Positions 19,101 through 27,600 are shown, counted from the first letter of the stretch. The stretch: 64,000 nucleotides of DNA from Comamonas thiooxydans (GCF_002157685.2 NZ_AP026738.1:992001-1056000); one strand, 5' to 3'. Made by a program: numbers and translations. The notes: a model not told the origin generated them from the letters alone.

Positions 19101-19883
19101 ATGGCAGAGAGCACGACTTCCGCAGTCCTTCATGTCTCGGACATCTCCAAGCGCTTTGGCGGTTTGCAGGCACTGTCCGGTGTGAGCATGAAGATTGATA
19201 GAGGCCAGGTCTATGGCCTGATCGGCCCCAATGGCGCAGGCAAGACCACGTTTTTCAACGTGATCACCGGCCTCTATACGCCAGACACCGGCAAATTCGA
19301 GCTGGCCGGAAAGCCCTATGAGCCGACGGCGGTGCACAAGGTAGCCAGGGCCGGCATTGCACGGACCTTCCAGAACATCCGGCTGTTTGCCGAGATGACG
19401 GCACTGGAGAACGTCATGGTCGGGCGCCATGTGCGCACGCATTCCGGTCTGCTCGGGGCGGTGTTCCGCACCAAGGGCTTCAAGGCCGAGGAGGCCGCGA
19501 TTCGCGCCCGCTCCCGTGAGTTGCTCGACTATGTCGGCATTGGCAAATATGCGGATTTCAAGGCGCGCACCTTGTCCTATGGCGATCAGCGCCGCCTGGA
19601 GATTGCCCGTGCACTGGCGACGGACCCGCAGCTGATTGCGCTGGATGAGCCGGCCGCCGGCATGAACGCGACCGAGAAGCTGCAACTGCGTGAGCTGATT
19701 GACCGCATTCGCAACGACCACCGCACCATCCTGCTCATCGAGCATGATGTGAAGCTGGTCATGGGCCTGTGCGACCGCGTGACGGTGCTGGACTATGGCA
19801 AGCCGATTGCCGAAGGCACGCCTGCCGAAGTGCAGAAGAATGAAAAAGTGATTGAAGCCTATCTGGGCACGGGAGGCCATTGA
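19101..19883 (+). CDS. livG: branched-chain amino acid ABC transporter ATP-binding protein LivG
   Basis: 260-aa ABC ATPase. Walker A GPNGAGKTT near residues 44-52, the liv-type GIARTFQNIRLFAEMTALEN Q-loop, ABC signature LSYGDQRRLEIARAL, Walker B LIALDEPAAGMN, switch His in LLIEHDVKLVMGL. The LSYGDQ variant and 'AAGMN' are typical of LivG, distinguishing it from the following LivF. Lies 30 bp after livM; its stop sits 2 nt before the livF ATG. Confidence 0.95.
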   Translation: MAESTTSAVLHVSDISKRFGGLQALSGVSMKIDRGQVYGLIGPNGAGKTTFFNVITGLYTPDTGKFELAGKPYEPTAVHKVARAGIARTFQNIRLFAEMTALENVMVGRHVRTHSGLLGAVFRTKGFKAEEAAIRARSRELLDYVGIGKYADFKARTLSYGDQRRLEIARALATDPQLIALDEPAAGMNATEKLQLRELIDRIRNDHRTILLIEHDVKLVMGLCDRVTVLDYGKPIAEGTPAEVQKNEKVIEAYLGTGGH

Positions 19884-19885
19884 AG

Positions 19886-20644
19886 ATGCAGGATCAAGTG
19901 CTGGAACAGGCGCAGGCCTCCAAATCCGCAGCCCCGGTATTGCTGCAGGTGAAGGGCCTGAAGGTGGGCTATGGCGGCATTCAGGCTGTCAAGGGCGTGG
20001 ACTTTCAGGTGCATCAGGGTGAGCTGGTGTCGCTGATCGGCTCCAACGGCGCGGGCAAAACCACGACCATGAAGGCCGTCACGCGAGGGCTGCCGATTGC
20101 CGATGGCGAAATTCTCTATCTGGGCCAAAGCATCAAGGGCAAGGGCGCCTGGGATCTGGTGGCCGAAGGCTTGGTCATGGTGCCCGAGGGGCGCGGCGTG
20201 TTCGCACGCATGACGATTACCGAAAACCTGCTCATGGGTGCCTACACGCGCAAGGACAAGGCTGGCATACAGGCGGATATCGAGCGTATGTTCGGCATCT
20301 TTCCGCGCCTGAAGGAGCGCAAGGATCAGCTGGCGGGCACCATGTCTGGGGGCGAGCAGCAGATGCTGGCCATGGCGCGCGCGCTCATGAGCCAGCCCAA
20401 GGTGCTGCTGCTGGACGAGCCGTCCATGGGCCTGTCACCCATCATGGTGGATAAGATCTTCGAGGTGGTCAGCGATGTCTATGCGCTGGGTGTGACCATG
20501 GTGCTGGTGGAGCAGAACGCCAGTCGCGCGCTGGCGCTGGCCGATAGAGGTTATGTCATGGAGTCCGGCATCATCACCATGACGGGGCCGGGCCAGACCT
20601 TGCTGAGCGATCCGCGCGTGCGAGCGGCCTACCTGGGTGAGTAA
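19886..20644 (+). CDS. livF: branched-chain amino acid ABC transporter ATP-binding protein LivF
   Basis: 252-aa partner ATPase of LivG. Walker A GSNGAGKTT, GLVMVPEGRGVFARMTITEN, signature MSGGEQQMLAMARAL, Walker B VLLLDEPSMGLSPIM, LVEQNASRALALADRGYVME. ATG at 19886 follows GGGAGG by 10 nt; a TTG at 19880 that overlaps livG is the alternative. Last gene of the operon. No periplasmic binding protein gene occurs in this window, so the ligand must be inferred from family only. Confidence 0.95.
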   Translation: MQDQVLEQAQASKSAAPVLLQVKGLKVGYGGIQAVKGVDFQVHQGELVSLIGSNGAGKTTTMKAVTRGLPIADGEILYLGQSIKGKGAWDLVAEGLVMVPEGRGVFARMTITENLLMGAYTRKDKAGIQADIERMFGIFPRLKERKDQLAGTMSGGEQQMLAMARALMSQPKVLLLDEPSMGLSPIMVDKIFEVVSDVYALGVTMVLVEQNASRALALADRGYVMESGIITMTGPGQTLLSDPRVRAAYLGE

Positions 20645-21144
20645 GCCTCGACAAGGCGGCTGGCGCCTTTGATCGCTGTGCGCTATCCAGCCGTGACGCT
20701 CTGCTGCAGTCAAGGGTGAACCCTAATTCCCCTTAAATTCAAGAAAATGACAAAAAAATGACGTTTTTCAGGGCTCGTTGATTGTTTTATTCATTTCTTT
20801 TTAGTTCCTTTTAATTCTTTTTTGTCATTGAATAGAATTTGCTTATTACAAAAAGAAGTATTTGGAACGTTTTCGCGTGGCTCGGTGACATGCTCAGGGA
20901 GTCGGCACGTTGGGTGGGCGGATCGCTGCTCTCCGGTGTTGTCTGGAGGAATCACAGGCTTTGTGACAGCGCCTAGCATGGCGCGGAGCTTGTGTTTTAT
21001 TTTTCGTGGTGCCCGAAGGGGTGTCTTGAAGACGCGCTGAAACGCACAATGACTCAAGAGTAAACTCCGCCCCGTTTAAGCCGGGAACCATGCACTTTTT
21101 TTGCAGTGAGTCGCCTGGTTTCTTTTCCCCGGTAAGGAGCATTC
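20645..21144. other. 500-bp intergenic region with AT-rich block and possible Pho box
   Basis: No gene I would support. After livF comes a weak AAGGCG...CGCCTT hairpin (20655-20671). 20720-20860 is strikingly AT-rich for this genome, with poly-pyrimidine TTTCTTTTT runs and two outward GTCAT motifs. A TAAACT -10-like hexamer at 21061 could drive the downstream PhoU-like/Pit pair, whose own start has a strong Shine-Dalgarno. Confidence 0.5.
20747..20764 (-). promoter_or_regulatory. candidate Pho box
   Basis: On the minus strand ACGTCAT-TTTT-TTGTCAT: two 7-nt direct repeats with 4-nt spacing, 11 of 14 positions matching the enterobacterial PhoB consensus CTGTCAT-N4-CTGTCAT (5/7 and 6/7). It is about 380 bp before the PhoU-like gene and in reverse orientation, so a functional link is uncertain. 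Confidence 0.35.
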
Positions 21145-21792
21145 ATGCTGTTTGGCAAGCTATTGCCGCGCGAAGGCAATTTTTTCGAGATGTTCAATCA
21201 ACATGCGGACCGCATCGTTGAAGCAGCTCATGCTTTCTCGCAACTCGTTGCAAATTACAACGATCCCCATCTGCGCGAAAAATACAACGCCGATGTGGAC
21301 AACGCCGAGCGCGCAGCCGACCGTGTGACCCATGACGTCACCAAGCTGTTGCACAAGACATTCATCACGCCCCTGGATCGCGAACATATCCACTCGCTGA
21401 TCAACACCATGGACGACGTGGCCGACCTGATTCAGGACTCTGCCGAGACCATGGCCCTGTATGACGTGCGTCATATGACAGACGAAATCACTCGTCTGAC
21501 CGATCTGTGCGTGCGCTGCTGCGAGCGTCTGCGTGATGCCGTCAAGCTGCTGGACCGCCTCTCCGATCCCACGATCGTGGATGCCGCCAGCAAGACCTGC
21601 GACGAAATCGACCGCCTGGAAGGCGATGCCGACCGCGTGATGCGCGCGGCCATGAGCAAGCTGTTCCGTGAAGAGCCCGATGTGCGTGAGGTGATCAAGC
21701 TCAAGGCCATCTATGAGCTGCTGGAAACCATCACGGACCGCTGCGAAGACGTGGCGAACCTGATCGAGGGCATCGTCCTCGAGAATTCCTGA
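21145..21792 (+). CDS. DUF47/PhoU-like protein, accessory to Pit phosphate transporter
   Basis: 215-aa all-helical protein of the DUF47 (PhoU-related, TIGR00153-like) family: MLFGKLLPREGNFFEMFNQHADRI opens it, with two three-helix repeats carrying metal-binding type patterns NTMDDVADLIQDSAE and ELLETITDRCEDVANLIEG (E/D-x3-D motifs). Cytoplasmic. It always pairs with a Pit-type carrier, and here the pit gene starts 19 bp later. It probably modulates phosphate uptake. AAGGAG lies 8 nt before the ATG. Confidence 0.93.
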   Translation: MLFGKLLPREGNFFEMFNQHADRIVEAAHAFSQLVANYNDPHLREKYNADVDNAERAADRVTHDVTKLLHKTFITPLDREHIHSLINTMDDVADLIQDSAETMALYDVRHMTDEITRLTDLCVRCCERLRDAVKLLDRLSDPTIVDAASKTCDEIDRLEGDADRVMRAAMSKLFREEPDVREVIKLKAIYELLETITDRCEDVANLIEGIVLENS

Positions 21793-21811
21793 TTCTCGCA
21801 GGAGCCCGATC

Positions 21812-22822
21812 ATGGAGCCGGTACAGGCAGCCCTCTGGGTTGTGATTTTGCTGGTGGTGCTCGCCTTGCTGTTCGATTTCATGAACGGCTTTCACGACGC
21901 TGCCAATTCGATTGCCACCGTGGTTTCCACGGGGGTTCTCAAGCCTACTCAGGCCGTGGCATTTGCCGCGTTCTTCAACGTTGTGGCGGTTTTCGTCTTC
22001 CACCTCAGTGTGGCGGCAACCGTGGGCAAGGGTATTGTTCAGCCGGGCATTGTGGACACGCATGTCGTGTTCGGTGCTCTGGTGGGTGCCATCACCTGGA
22101 ACGTCATCACCTGGGTCTACGGCATTCCCAGCAGTTCCTCGCATGCCCTGATTGGCGGCATCGTGGGTGCGGTGATTGCCAAGGCCGGCGCGGGCGCGCT
22201 GATCGCCAGCGGTATCTGGAAGACAGTGGCCTTCATCTTCGTCTCTCCCGTGCTTGGCTTTTTGCTGGGTTCGCTGATGATGGTGCTGGTGGCCTGGATT
22301 TTCCGCCGGGCCAGCCCGAATCGCGTGGACAAGTGGTTCCGCCGTCTGCAACTGGTGTCTGCCGGTGCTTACAGTCTGGGTCACGGTGGTAACGATGCGC
22401 AAAAGACCATCGGCATCATCTGGCTGCTGCTGATTGCCACGGGTTATGCCAATGCCGGTGATGCCGAGCCTCCCCTGTGGACCATCGTGAGCTGCTATCT
22501 GGCCATCGGTCTGGGCACCATGTTTGGCGGCTGGCGCATCGTCAAGACCATGGGTCAGAAGATCACCAAGCTCAAGCCCGTTGGTGGCTTCTGCGCCGAA
22601 TCCGGTGGCGCACTGACATTGTTCTTCGCCACCTTCCTGGGGGTTCCCGTCTCGACCACACACACCATTACCGGTGCCATCGTGGGCGTGGGTTCCACGC
22701 AGCGCGCGAGTGCCGTGCGCTGGGGAGTGGCAGGCAATATCGTCTGGGCATGGATTCTGACGATCCCTGCCAGCGCCTTTGTGGCATCCATTGCCTACTG
22801 GGTCAGCCTGCAACTGTATTGA
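21812..22822 (+). CDS. pit: inorganic phosphate transporter, PiT family
   Basis: 336-aa inner-membrane Pi:cation symporter. Both PiT signatures are intact: FDFMNGFHDAANSIATVVSTG near residues 20-40 and GGNDAQKTIGII near 190-200, plus PVSTTHTITGAIVGVG (the second-half repeat of PSSSSHALIGGIVGA). About 10 membrane segments with an inverted-repeat structure. It is the short bacterial form lacking a large central loop. Second gene of the PhoU-like/pit operon; ends before an intergenic hairpin and terminator. Confidence 0.95.
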   Translation: MEPVQAALWVVILLVVLALLFDFMNGFHDAANSIATVVSTGVLKPTQAVAFAAFFNVVAVFVFHLSVAATVGKGIVQPGIVDTHVVFGALVGAITWNVITWVYGIPSSSSHALIGGIVGAVIAKAGAGALIASGIWKTVAFIFVSPVLGFLLGSLMMVLVAWIFRRASPNRVDKWFRRLQLVSAGAYSLGHGGNDAQKTIGIIWLLLIATGYANAGDAEPPLWTIVSCYLAIGLGTMFGGWRIVKTMGQKITKLKPVGGFCAESGGALTLFFATFLGVPVSTTHTITGAIVGVGSTQRASAVRWGVAGNIVWAWILTIPASAFVASIAYWVSLQLY

Positions 22823-22832
22823 GTTTGTGTAC

Positions 22833-22870
22833 TCCTTGATTGATAGCTGTTGAGGATTTTCAATCAAGGG
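22833..22870. repeat. dispersed hairpin repeat, copy 4
   Basis: CCTTGATTG (22834-22842) and CAATCAAGG (22861-22869) are perfect 9-bp arms, with TTGATAGCTG inside the left arm/loop. It lies between the pit stop and its terminator. Confidence 0.6.
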
Positions 22871-22879
22871 ATTGACGCC

Positions 22880-22910
22880 AAAAAGGCTTCGCATTGCGAA
22901 GCCTTTTTTC
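22880..22910. terminator. bidirectional intrinsic terminator between pit and the GGDEF-EAL gene
   Basis: AAAAAGGCTTCGC-ATT-GCGAAGCCTTTTTT: 12-13 bp stem with T/A tracts on both sides, between convergent genes. Confidence 0.92.
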
Positions 22911-22927
22911 ATGGCTGATACATCGGC

Positions 22928-24718
22928 TCAGGCCACGGTTTCCTGCAGGCTGGATACAACCTGTCGCTGCAGCAGCGACCTGAGTTGGCCGACCGGTGTC
23001 GGGGGGCTGAGCAGATAGCCCATGAAGTGCTCGCAGCCATGCTGCGCCAGCAGGGCACGCTGCTCCAGGGTTTCAACCCCTGCGCCGACGATCGTCATCT
23101 GATGGCGGGCAGCCAGCGCGATGGCCGCCTGCACGGCGGCCTCGGCGGCATTGTTGGGGCCCAGGCGTTGCACCAGGGAATGCGAGAGCTTGAGCTGGTT
23201 CAGGGGGAGCTGCTGCAGCGCTTCCTGCATATGGGAGCCGCCACCAAAATCGTCGAGTGACAGCCGCACACCTATGGTGCGAAGATGGGTGAGGGTCGGA
23301 ACGATATCCGCGTGCGAGGGGGTCAGCGCTTGGGTGGAAAGCTCCAGCAGCAGTAGTGCAGGGTCGGCCCCTGTTTGGCTGAGAATGCTCTGCACTTGCT
23401 CGGCCAGATCCGCTTGCCGAAGCTGCTTGGCGCTGATGTTGACGCAGATGGGCAGCTTGCCCAGTTGCGGCTCGGCTTTCCATCTGGTCAATTGTTCACA
23501 GGCGGCCTGAATGCTCCAGCGACCAAGCGGAACGATGATGTCGGTCTCCTCTGCCACGGACAGAAAGATGCTCGGTGGTACCAGTCCTCGCCTGGGATGA
23601 CGCCAGCGCAGCAGGGCTTCCAGGCCGTTGACTTCGCCGCTGGCAGAGTATTGGGCCTGGTAATGCAGCTCGAACTGGCCGAGGCGCAGGGCTTCTCGCA
23701 GATCCTGTTCCATGCGGCAGCGGTCGTTGGCCGGAACCTGTAGTTCGGGGCTGAAGAAGTGCAGGCCGCGAGCCTCTTCATCGCGCAGACGGTACATGGC
23801 AATCTCTGCCTGCTGCAGCAACTCGGTGGCCGAGCGGGAGTGCGGGCCGAACAGGGTGGCGCCTATATTGGCCTCCAGCATCGCGCTTTTGTTGCCGAGT
23901 TGGTAGCTCCCGTTCAGGCTTTCCTGCAGACGCTCTCCCAGACGCTCCACCAGCACCGTGGTCATTTCGGTATCCGGGGACAGATCCGAGACCATGATGA
24001 CGAAGTGCGCGGCATCCAGTCTGGCCACGGTATCGCAGGACCGTACGCAGCCGAGCAGGCGCTGTGCGATGTTCGGTGCCAGGCAGGACTGGCTGTCTCG
24101 GCTGTCTCCCGTGCTGGTGGCCGGGCCCGCCACCGGCTCCATGTCTATGGTCAGCAAGGCGCCGCGCCAGCCCGTGCGCTCGGACTGGATCATGGCCTGG
24201 GACAGCCTGTCCAGCAGCAGGCGCCGGTTGGGCAGGTTGGTCAGCACATCGAAGAAGGAAAGGCCTTCTGCCTCGTTGCCATGAGGCAGCAGCTCCTTGC
24301 AGGCGAGCACGGTGTAATTGGCCGATAGGGCGTGAGCCGACAGATTGAGCTTGCGCCCATTGGGCAGCTGAAACTGGGCATTGGCTTGCTGGCGCGCAAT
24401 CAGGGTTTGATGACTTTCGGCGATATGGTTCAGGGCCGGTGCAGCGTTGGCCGGGGCTGCTGTTGCGGCAGCTTGCAGAGCGGTTTGCAGAGGTATGCCT
24501 ACCTTGAGGACGGAAGCCAGCCAGGGGAATATCTGCAGATAGCCATCATTCCAGCGCTGAGCCCGGTTCTGGGCATCCAGCAACACATAGCCGCTGCTGG
24601 TTTGCTCAAGAATGCGGAAAAGCTGTTCTCCGTACACACCCACCAGACTGGTGGCAGCCGGAAAGGCGTTTTGCCCATGCACTTCGGATCTGGCAGACTT
24701 TTCGTTGGTTGCAGACAT
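22928..24718 (-). CDS. PAS-like / degenerate GGDEF / degenerate EAL protein
   Basis: 596 aa, no membrane segment. Residues 28-110 look PAS-like (EQTSSGYVLLDAQNRAQRWN). A GGDEF domain (about 155-325) keeps DVLTNLPNRRLLLDRL but has RLDAAHF where RxGGDEF is expected, so cyclase activity is unlikely. The EAL domain (about 336-590) keeps LEALLRWRHP (366-375), CVNIS and LDDFG (488-492). It lacks several catalytic positions: KLS for KID (510-512), GAGVET for AEGVET (Glu to Ala, 546), MGY for QGY (566), ELSTQ for ELTES. I infer a c-di-GMP or protein-binding regulator, not an enzyme. ATG 24718 follows AGAGG; the same frame stays open further upstream but there overlaps the TM2 gene. Confidence 0.85.
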   Translation of the reverse strand: MSATNEKSARSEVHGQNAFPAATSLVGVYGEQLFRILEQTSSGYVLLDAQNRAQRWNDGYLQIFPWLASVLKVGIPLQTALQAAATAAPANAAPALNHIAESHQTLIARQQANAQFQLPNGRKLNLSAHALSANYTVLACKELLPHGNEAEGLSFFDVLTNLPNRRLLLDRLSQAMIQSERTGWRGALLTIDMEPVAGPATSTGDSRDSQSCLAPNIAQRLLGCVRSCDTVARLDAAHFVIMVSDLSPDTEMTTVLVERLGERLQESLNGSYQLGNKSAMLEANIGATLFGPHSRSATELLQQAEIAMYRLRDEEARGLHFFSPELQVPANDRCRMEQDLREALRLGQFELHYQAQYSASGEVNGLEALLRWRHPRRGLVPPSIFLSVAEETDIIVPLGRWSIQAACEQLTRWKAEPQLGKLPICVNISAKQLRQADLAEQVQSILSQTGADPALLLLELSTQALTPSHADIVPTLTHLRTIGVRLSLDDFGGGSHMQEALQQLPLNQLKLSHSLVQRLGPNNAAEAAVQAAIALAARHQMTIVGAGVETLEQRALLAQHGCEHFMGYLLSPPTPVGQLRSLLQRQVVSSLQETVA

Positions 24719-24867
24719 AAGACCTCTTCGGACTGGTGCAGCAAAGCCGTCGTAGTGCGAATACTGCTTGGATGCAGTCTTTGCAAGATGTTCGTCAGTT
24801 GGGCATTGTGAGTTCTGGGGAATCGGCAGGCGCCGCTTTGCGCCCAGTAGGTGAAAAATTAGACTTT

Positions 24868-24904
24868 TGCTTACAAAAACGGCGAGGCCGAAGCCGCTTC
24901 GGCG
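24868..24904 (-). terminator. possible terminator between the TM2 and GGDEF-EAL genes
   Basis: GCCGAAGC-C-GCTTCGGC is a perfect 8-bp inverted repeat followed on the minus strand, 7 nt later, by TTTTT. The spacing to the T-run is poor, so confidence is low. Confidence 0.35.
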
Positions 24905-24936
24905 TGGGTGAGAGCCCCTGGTTCGGAGCGCTGCAG

Positions 24937-25461
24937 CTACTGCGAAATCTTGCGCGCCTCTTCGACCTGATATTCGAAGTAGTGCTGGAAGCTGTAGGCG
25001 ATGCTGGCCATCAGCACGGTGGCTCCCAGCATCAGGGACAGGCTTACGGCAAAAATCGTGGCCCATCGGGTACGTCCCGCGGGCGCGTCGGCCTCTATCG
25101 AGGGATTGAAGAGCCGGTTCCAGTTTCCCTGCTCCATCAGGCCATAGAGAATGGCACGCAGGGCGCAGCCCGCAATGGTGAAGCCGAGCAGTGGGATCAG
25201 CAGCCAGCTCAGTCTGTCGTCCTGCCCCAGCTGCTGTACGCGCTCGATGCCGTAGATGCCGAGTGCCGTGGGAATGGGCAGCAGCCAGCCCAGCCAGTCC
25301 CCAAGTCCGTGCAGGTAGAAGCGATGCAGCCCCAGCGGCCCGCCGATCAAGGCCAGCCAGGAGGCGATCGTCTTGTTTTTGGGGCGAGGGGCCGGGGTCG
25401 AGGCGGGAGCAAGTTGGTTCATGGTCTGATGCACGGGCAGAAAACGAAAGAACCCGTCCAT
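24937..25461 (-). CDS. TM2-domain membrane protein
   Basis: 174 aa. Residues 28-80 match the TM2 domain: KNKTIASWLALIGGPLGLHR, FYLHGLGDWLGWLLPIP, then a charged turn and a second hydrophobic helix SWLLIPLLGFTIAGCALRAIL. A third segment (FAVSLSLMLGATVLMASIAY) lies near the C-terminus. Function unknown; the family is membrane embedded with two helices joined by a short loop. ATG 25461 has AAGGGA 5 nt upstream; ATG 25422 has none. The start of the GGDEF-EAL gene is 218 bp downstream on the same strand. Confidence 0.75.
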   Translation of the reverse strand: MDGFFRFLPVHQTMNQLAPASTPAPRPKNKTIASWLALIGGPLGLHRFYLHGLGDWLGWLLPIPTALGIYGIERVQQLGQDDRLSWLLIPLLGFTIAGCALRAILYGLMEQGNWNRLFNPSIEADAPAGRTRWATIFAVSLSLMLGATVLMASIAYSFQHYFEYQVEEARKISQ

Positions 25462-25552
25462 TATTCCCTTCGCGTGAATGACGGGGCTCAGGGCAATTGC
25501 GCTTCATTTTCAGGGAGACCTCTGTGCTGACCATGCCCATTTGCCGCAGCTA

Positions 25553-25581
25553 TAGGCAGCTTCGGCAGAACTCGATATAAT
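25553..25581 (+). promoter_or_regulatory. promoter of the rpsP operon
   Basis: TAGGCA (25553-25558), 17-nt spacer, perfect TATAAT (25576-25581). The start would be about 115 nt before the rpsP ATG. Confidence 0.75.
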
Positions 25582-25704
25582 TTCGGGTTTTACGGCGTGT
25601 CGCTGGCCGGGTGGTCATGTCGCGTGTCTCAAACGCTGTAAGAAAACCTGCGCAGCTGGTCAAATTTTTGATGGCACTGGCTGTAACCACCCGAAGGAAA
25701 CATC

Positions 25705-25959
25705 ATGGTTGTTATTCGTCTCTCCCGCGGCGGCTCTAAGGCTCGTCCTTTCTACAACATCGTTGCAGCTGACAAGCGCGTGCGTCGCGACGGTGCTTTC
25801 ATCGAACGTCTGGGTTTCTACAACCCTAGCGCTCGTGGCGCCGAAGAAGGCCTGCGTCTGGCTCTGGACCGCGTGAACTACTGGAAGAGCGTTGGTGCTC
25901 AAACTTCCGATACGGCTGAACGCCTGATCAAGGAAGCTGCAAAGAAGGTTGCTGCCTAA
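25705..25959 (+). CDS. rpsP: 30S ribosomal protein S16
   Basis: 84 aa, full length: [60 protein letters not shown]. First gene of the rpsP-rimM-trmD-rplS operon that is conserved across bacteria. Shine-Dalgarno GAAGGAAA about 5 nt before ATG. A terminator-like hairpin follows its stop and may reduce read-through to rimM and trmD, in keeping with the much larger need for S16 protein. Confidence 0.98.
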   Translation: MVVIRLSRGGSKARPFYNIVAADKRVRRDGAFIERLGFYNPSARGAEEGLRLALDRVNYWKSVGAQTSDTAERLIKEAAKKVAA

Positions 25960-25993
25960 TTTAGGCGGTTGCTCTCTAGGCACCTTTACCAAA

Positions 25994-26031
25994 GCGGGTT
26001 CCGTTGGCTTGCCTGACGGGACCCGTTTTTT
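25994..26031 (+). terminator. attenuator-type terminator between rpsP and rimM
   Basis: CGGGTTCCGT (25995-26004) pairs with ACGGGACCCG (26016-26025, one G-T), followed by TTTTTT. It lies inside the operon, 35 bp after rpsP. Confidence 0.75.
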
Positions 26032-26062
26032 ATTGAATTTCTGCAATTTCTCTGCTGATCCC

Positions 26063-26632
26063 ATGAGCCACATGCCTGTTCTTCAAGCCACGAGCTTGCC
26101 TGCTGATGCCATCGAAGTCGGTCGCATTGCCGATGCCTGGGGAATCAAGGGCTGGTTCAAGGTTCATGCCTTCAGCAGCGCCCCCGAAGCCCTGTTTGCC
26201 GCCAAGGACTGGTTTTTGCAGCCGGCGGAAAAAGGGGCCAAGCATTTCGCGGGCACCGTGGTTCTGCCCGTCAAGCAGGCCCGCTTCCATGCCGACACCA
26301 TCGTGGCCACCTCGCTGGAGGTTGCCGACCGCAATGCCGCCGAGGCACTGCGCGGCGCCCGCATCTTTGTGGCGCGCGAGCATTTCCCCAAGACCGATGA
26401 CGGCGAGTTCTACTGGGTGGACCTGATGGGCCTGCAGGTGGTAAACCGCGAAGGCGTGGCACTGGGCGTGGTCAAGGACTTGATGGCCACAGGCCCACAG
26501 ACCGTGCTGGTGCTGGGCTATGAACAGGACGGCAAGGAGCAGGAGCGCCTGATTCCCTTTGTCGATGCCTATGTGGACTCGGTGGATCTGGCGGGCAAGA
26601 AAATCGTGGCCGACTGGCAGCCTGACTATTGA
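26063..26632 (+). CDS. rimM: ribosome maturation factor RimM
   Basis: 189-aa 30S assembly factor that binds S19 and helps fold the 16S 3' domain. N-terminal RimM beta-barrel with AIEVGRIADAWGIKGWFKVHAF and a C-terminal PRC barrel (FYWVDLMGLQVVNREGVALG, then IPFVDAYVDSVDLAGKKIVADW). ATG 26063 (or 26072) is set by family length; the open frame begins upstream inside rpsP. No strong Shine-Dalgarno. Followed by trmD after 51 bp. Confidence 0.94.
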   Translation: MSHMPVLQATSLPADAIEVGRIADAWGIKGWFKVHAFSSAPEALFAAKDWFLQPAEKGAKHFAGTVVLPVKQARFHADTIVATSLEVADRNAAEALRGARIFVAREHFPKTDDGEFYWVDLMGLQVVNREGVALGVVKDLMATGPQTVLVLGYEQDGKEQERLIPFVDAYVDSVDLAGKKIVADWQPDY

Positions 26633-26639
26633 ATTGGAA

Positions 26640-26683
26640 TGCGCAGTAGCTATTAATTTTGTAGCTTCAAGCGCTTTTAGATC
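26640..26683. repeat. possible dispersed repeat, copy 5 (diverged)
   Basis: GCGCAGTAGCTATT...AAGCGC between rimM and trmD. It has TAGCT elements in both orientations and terminal GCGC, but weaker pairing than the other copies. Confidence 0.35.
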
Positions 26684-27463
26684 ATGCGTTTTGACATCAT
26701 TACACTGTTCCCTGAACTGTTCGCACCGTTTCTTGAGAGTGGGGTGACACGTCGTGCCTACAGCTCTGGCCAGGTGGCAGTGCATCTGTGGAATCCGCGT
26801 GACTGGGCCGAAGGCAATTACCGCCGTGTGGATGATCGTCCATTTGGCGGAGGCCCCGGCATGGTGATGATGGCCGAGCCGCTGCAGCATTGCCTTGAGG
26901 CGATTCGCGCAGCCCGCGTCGAGGCTGATGCGCGGGAGCAGGCAGAGCCTGCCCCTGTGGTGTTGTTCTCACCCATAGGTACGACCCTCAAGCATGCCGT
27001 GGTGGCCGATTGGGCCGAAAGCCGGGGGGCGGTGCTGCTCTGTGGTCGCTATGAGGGCATTGACCAGCGTTTCATTGATAGAAATGTCACCCATCAACTG
27101 AGTCTGGGTGACTTTGTGCTTTCGGGCGGTGAACTGGCAGCCATGGTGCTGCTGGACTCTTTGGCGCGTCTGCAGCCCGGTGTGCTCAACGATGAAGGCA
27201 GCTTTCAACAGGACAGCTTCAATCCTGCACTTGACGGTTTGCTGGACTGCCCCCACTACACGCGCCCGGAGGTCTGGAATGACCAGGAGGTGCCGGTGGA
27301 ACTGCTCTCCGGCCATCATGCCAATATCGAGCGCTGGCGTCGCGATCAACGCCTGCGCATCACGGCAGAACACAGGCCCGAGCTGATAGAGCAAGCCCGC
27401 CAACAGGGGCTGCTCAATGCCAAGGATGAAGGGTTTTTGGCAAAAACAGCGTCCAAGCTATAA
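26684..27463 (+). CDS. trmD: tRNA (guanine37-N1)-methyltransferase
   Basis: 259-aa SAM-dependent knot-fold enzyme making m1G37, preventing +1 frameshifts. Opens [36 protein letters not shown], the knot [15 protein letters not shown] and [20 protein letters not shown] are all canonical, including the catalytic Asp of the GDFVLSGGE region. C-terminal domain ends [12 protein letters not shown]. Its last codons overlap a promoter for rplS. Confidence 0.98.
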   Translation: MRFDIITLFPELFAPFLESGVTRRAYSSGQVAVHLWNPRDWAEGNYRRVDDRPFGGGPGMVMMAEPLQHCLEAIRAARVEADAREQAEPAPVVLFSPIGTTLKHAVVADWAESRGAVLLCGRYEGIDQRFIDRNVTHQLSLGDFVLSGGELAAMVLLDSLARLQPGVLNDEGSFQQDSFNPALDGLLDCPHYTRPEVWNDQEVPVELLSGHHANIERWRRDQRLRITAEHRPELIEQARQQGLLNAKDEGFLAKTASKL

Positions 27464-27464
27464 T
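27437..27464 (+). promoter_or_regulatory. internal promoter for rplS within the trmD 3' end
   Basis: TTGGCA (27437-27442), 16-nt spacer, perfect TATAAT (27459-27464), overlapping the trmD stop. It gives a leader of about 130 nt before rplS, separating L19 supply from trmD. Confidence 0.75.
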
Positions 27465-27600
27465 CGCAGGCTCTTTGATCCTCTATCCGGCCGCTGCAAG
27501 GAATGGCGGAGCCGCTTTCGGCGGTTCTCGTAATGCAGCAATAGCACCAATCCCGGTGCTTGCCAATTCTGGCGCGGACAAGATCAAGGTGGACTAAATC

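Noticed and set aside
21040..21057. Small minus-strand frame (20791-21057) in the gap before the PhoU-like gene
   Set aside because: Runs through the AT-rich block, basic low-complexity product, no Shine-Dalgarno.
24719..25540. Upstream in-frame extension of the GGDEF-EAL frame
   Set aside because: It is antisense-free but overlaps the TM2 gene in another frame, and its sequence is Arg/Pro-rich without family resemblance; the Shine-Dalgarno at 24718 marks the start.
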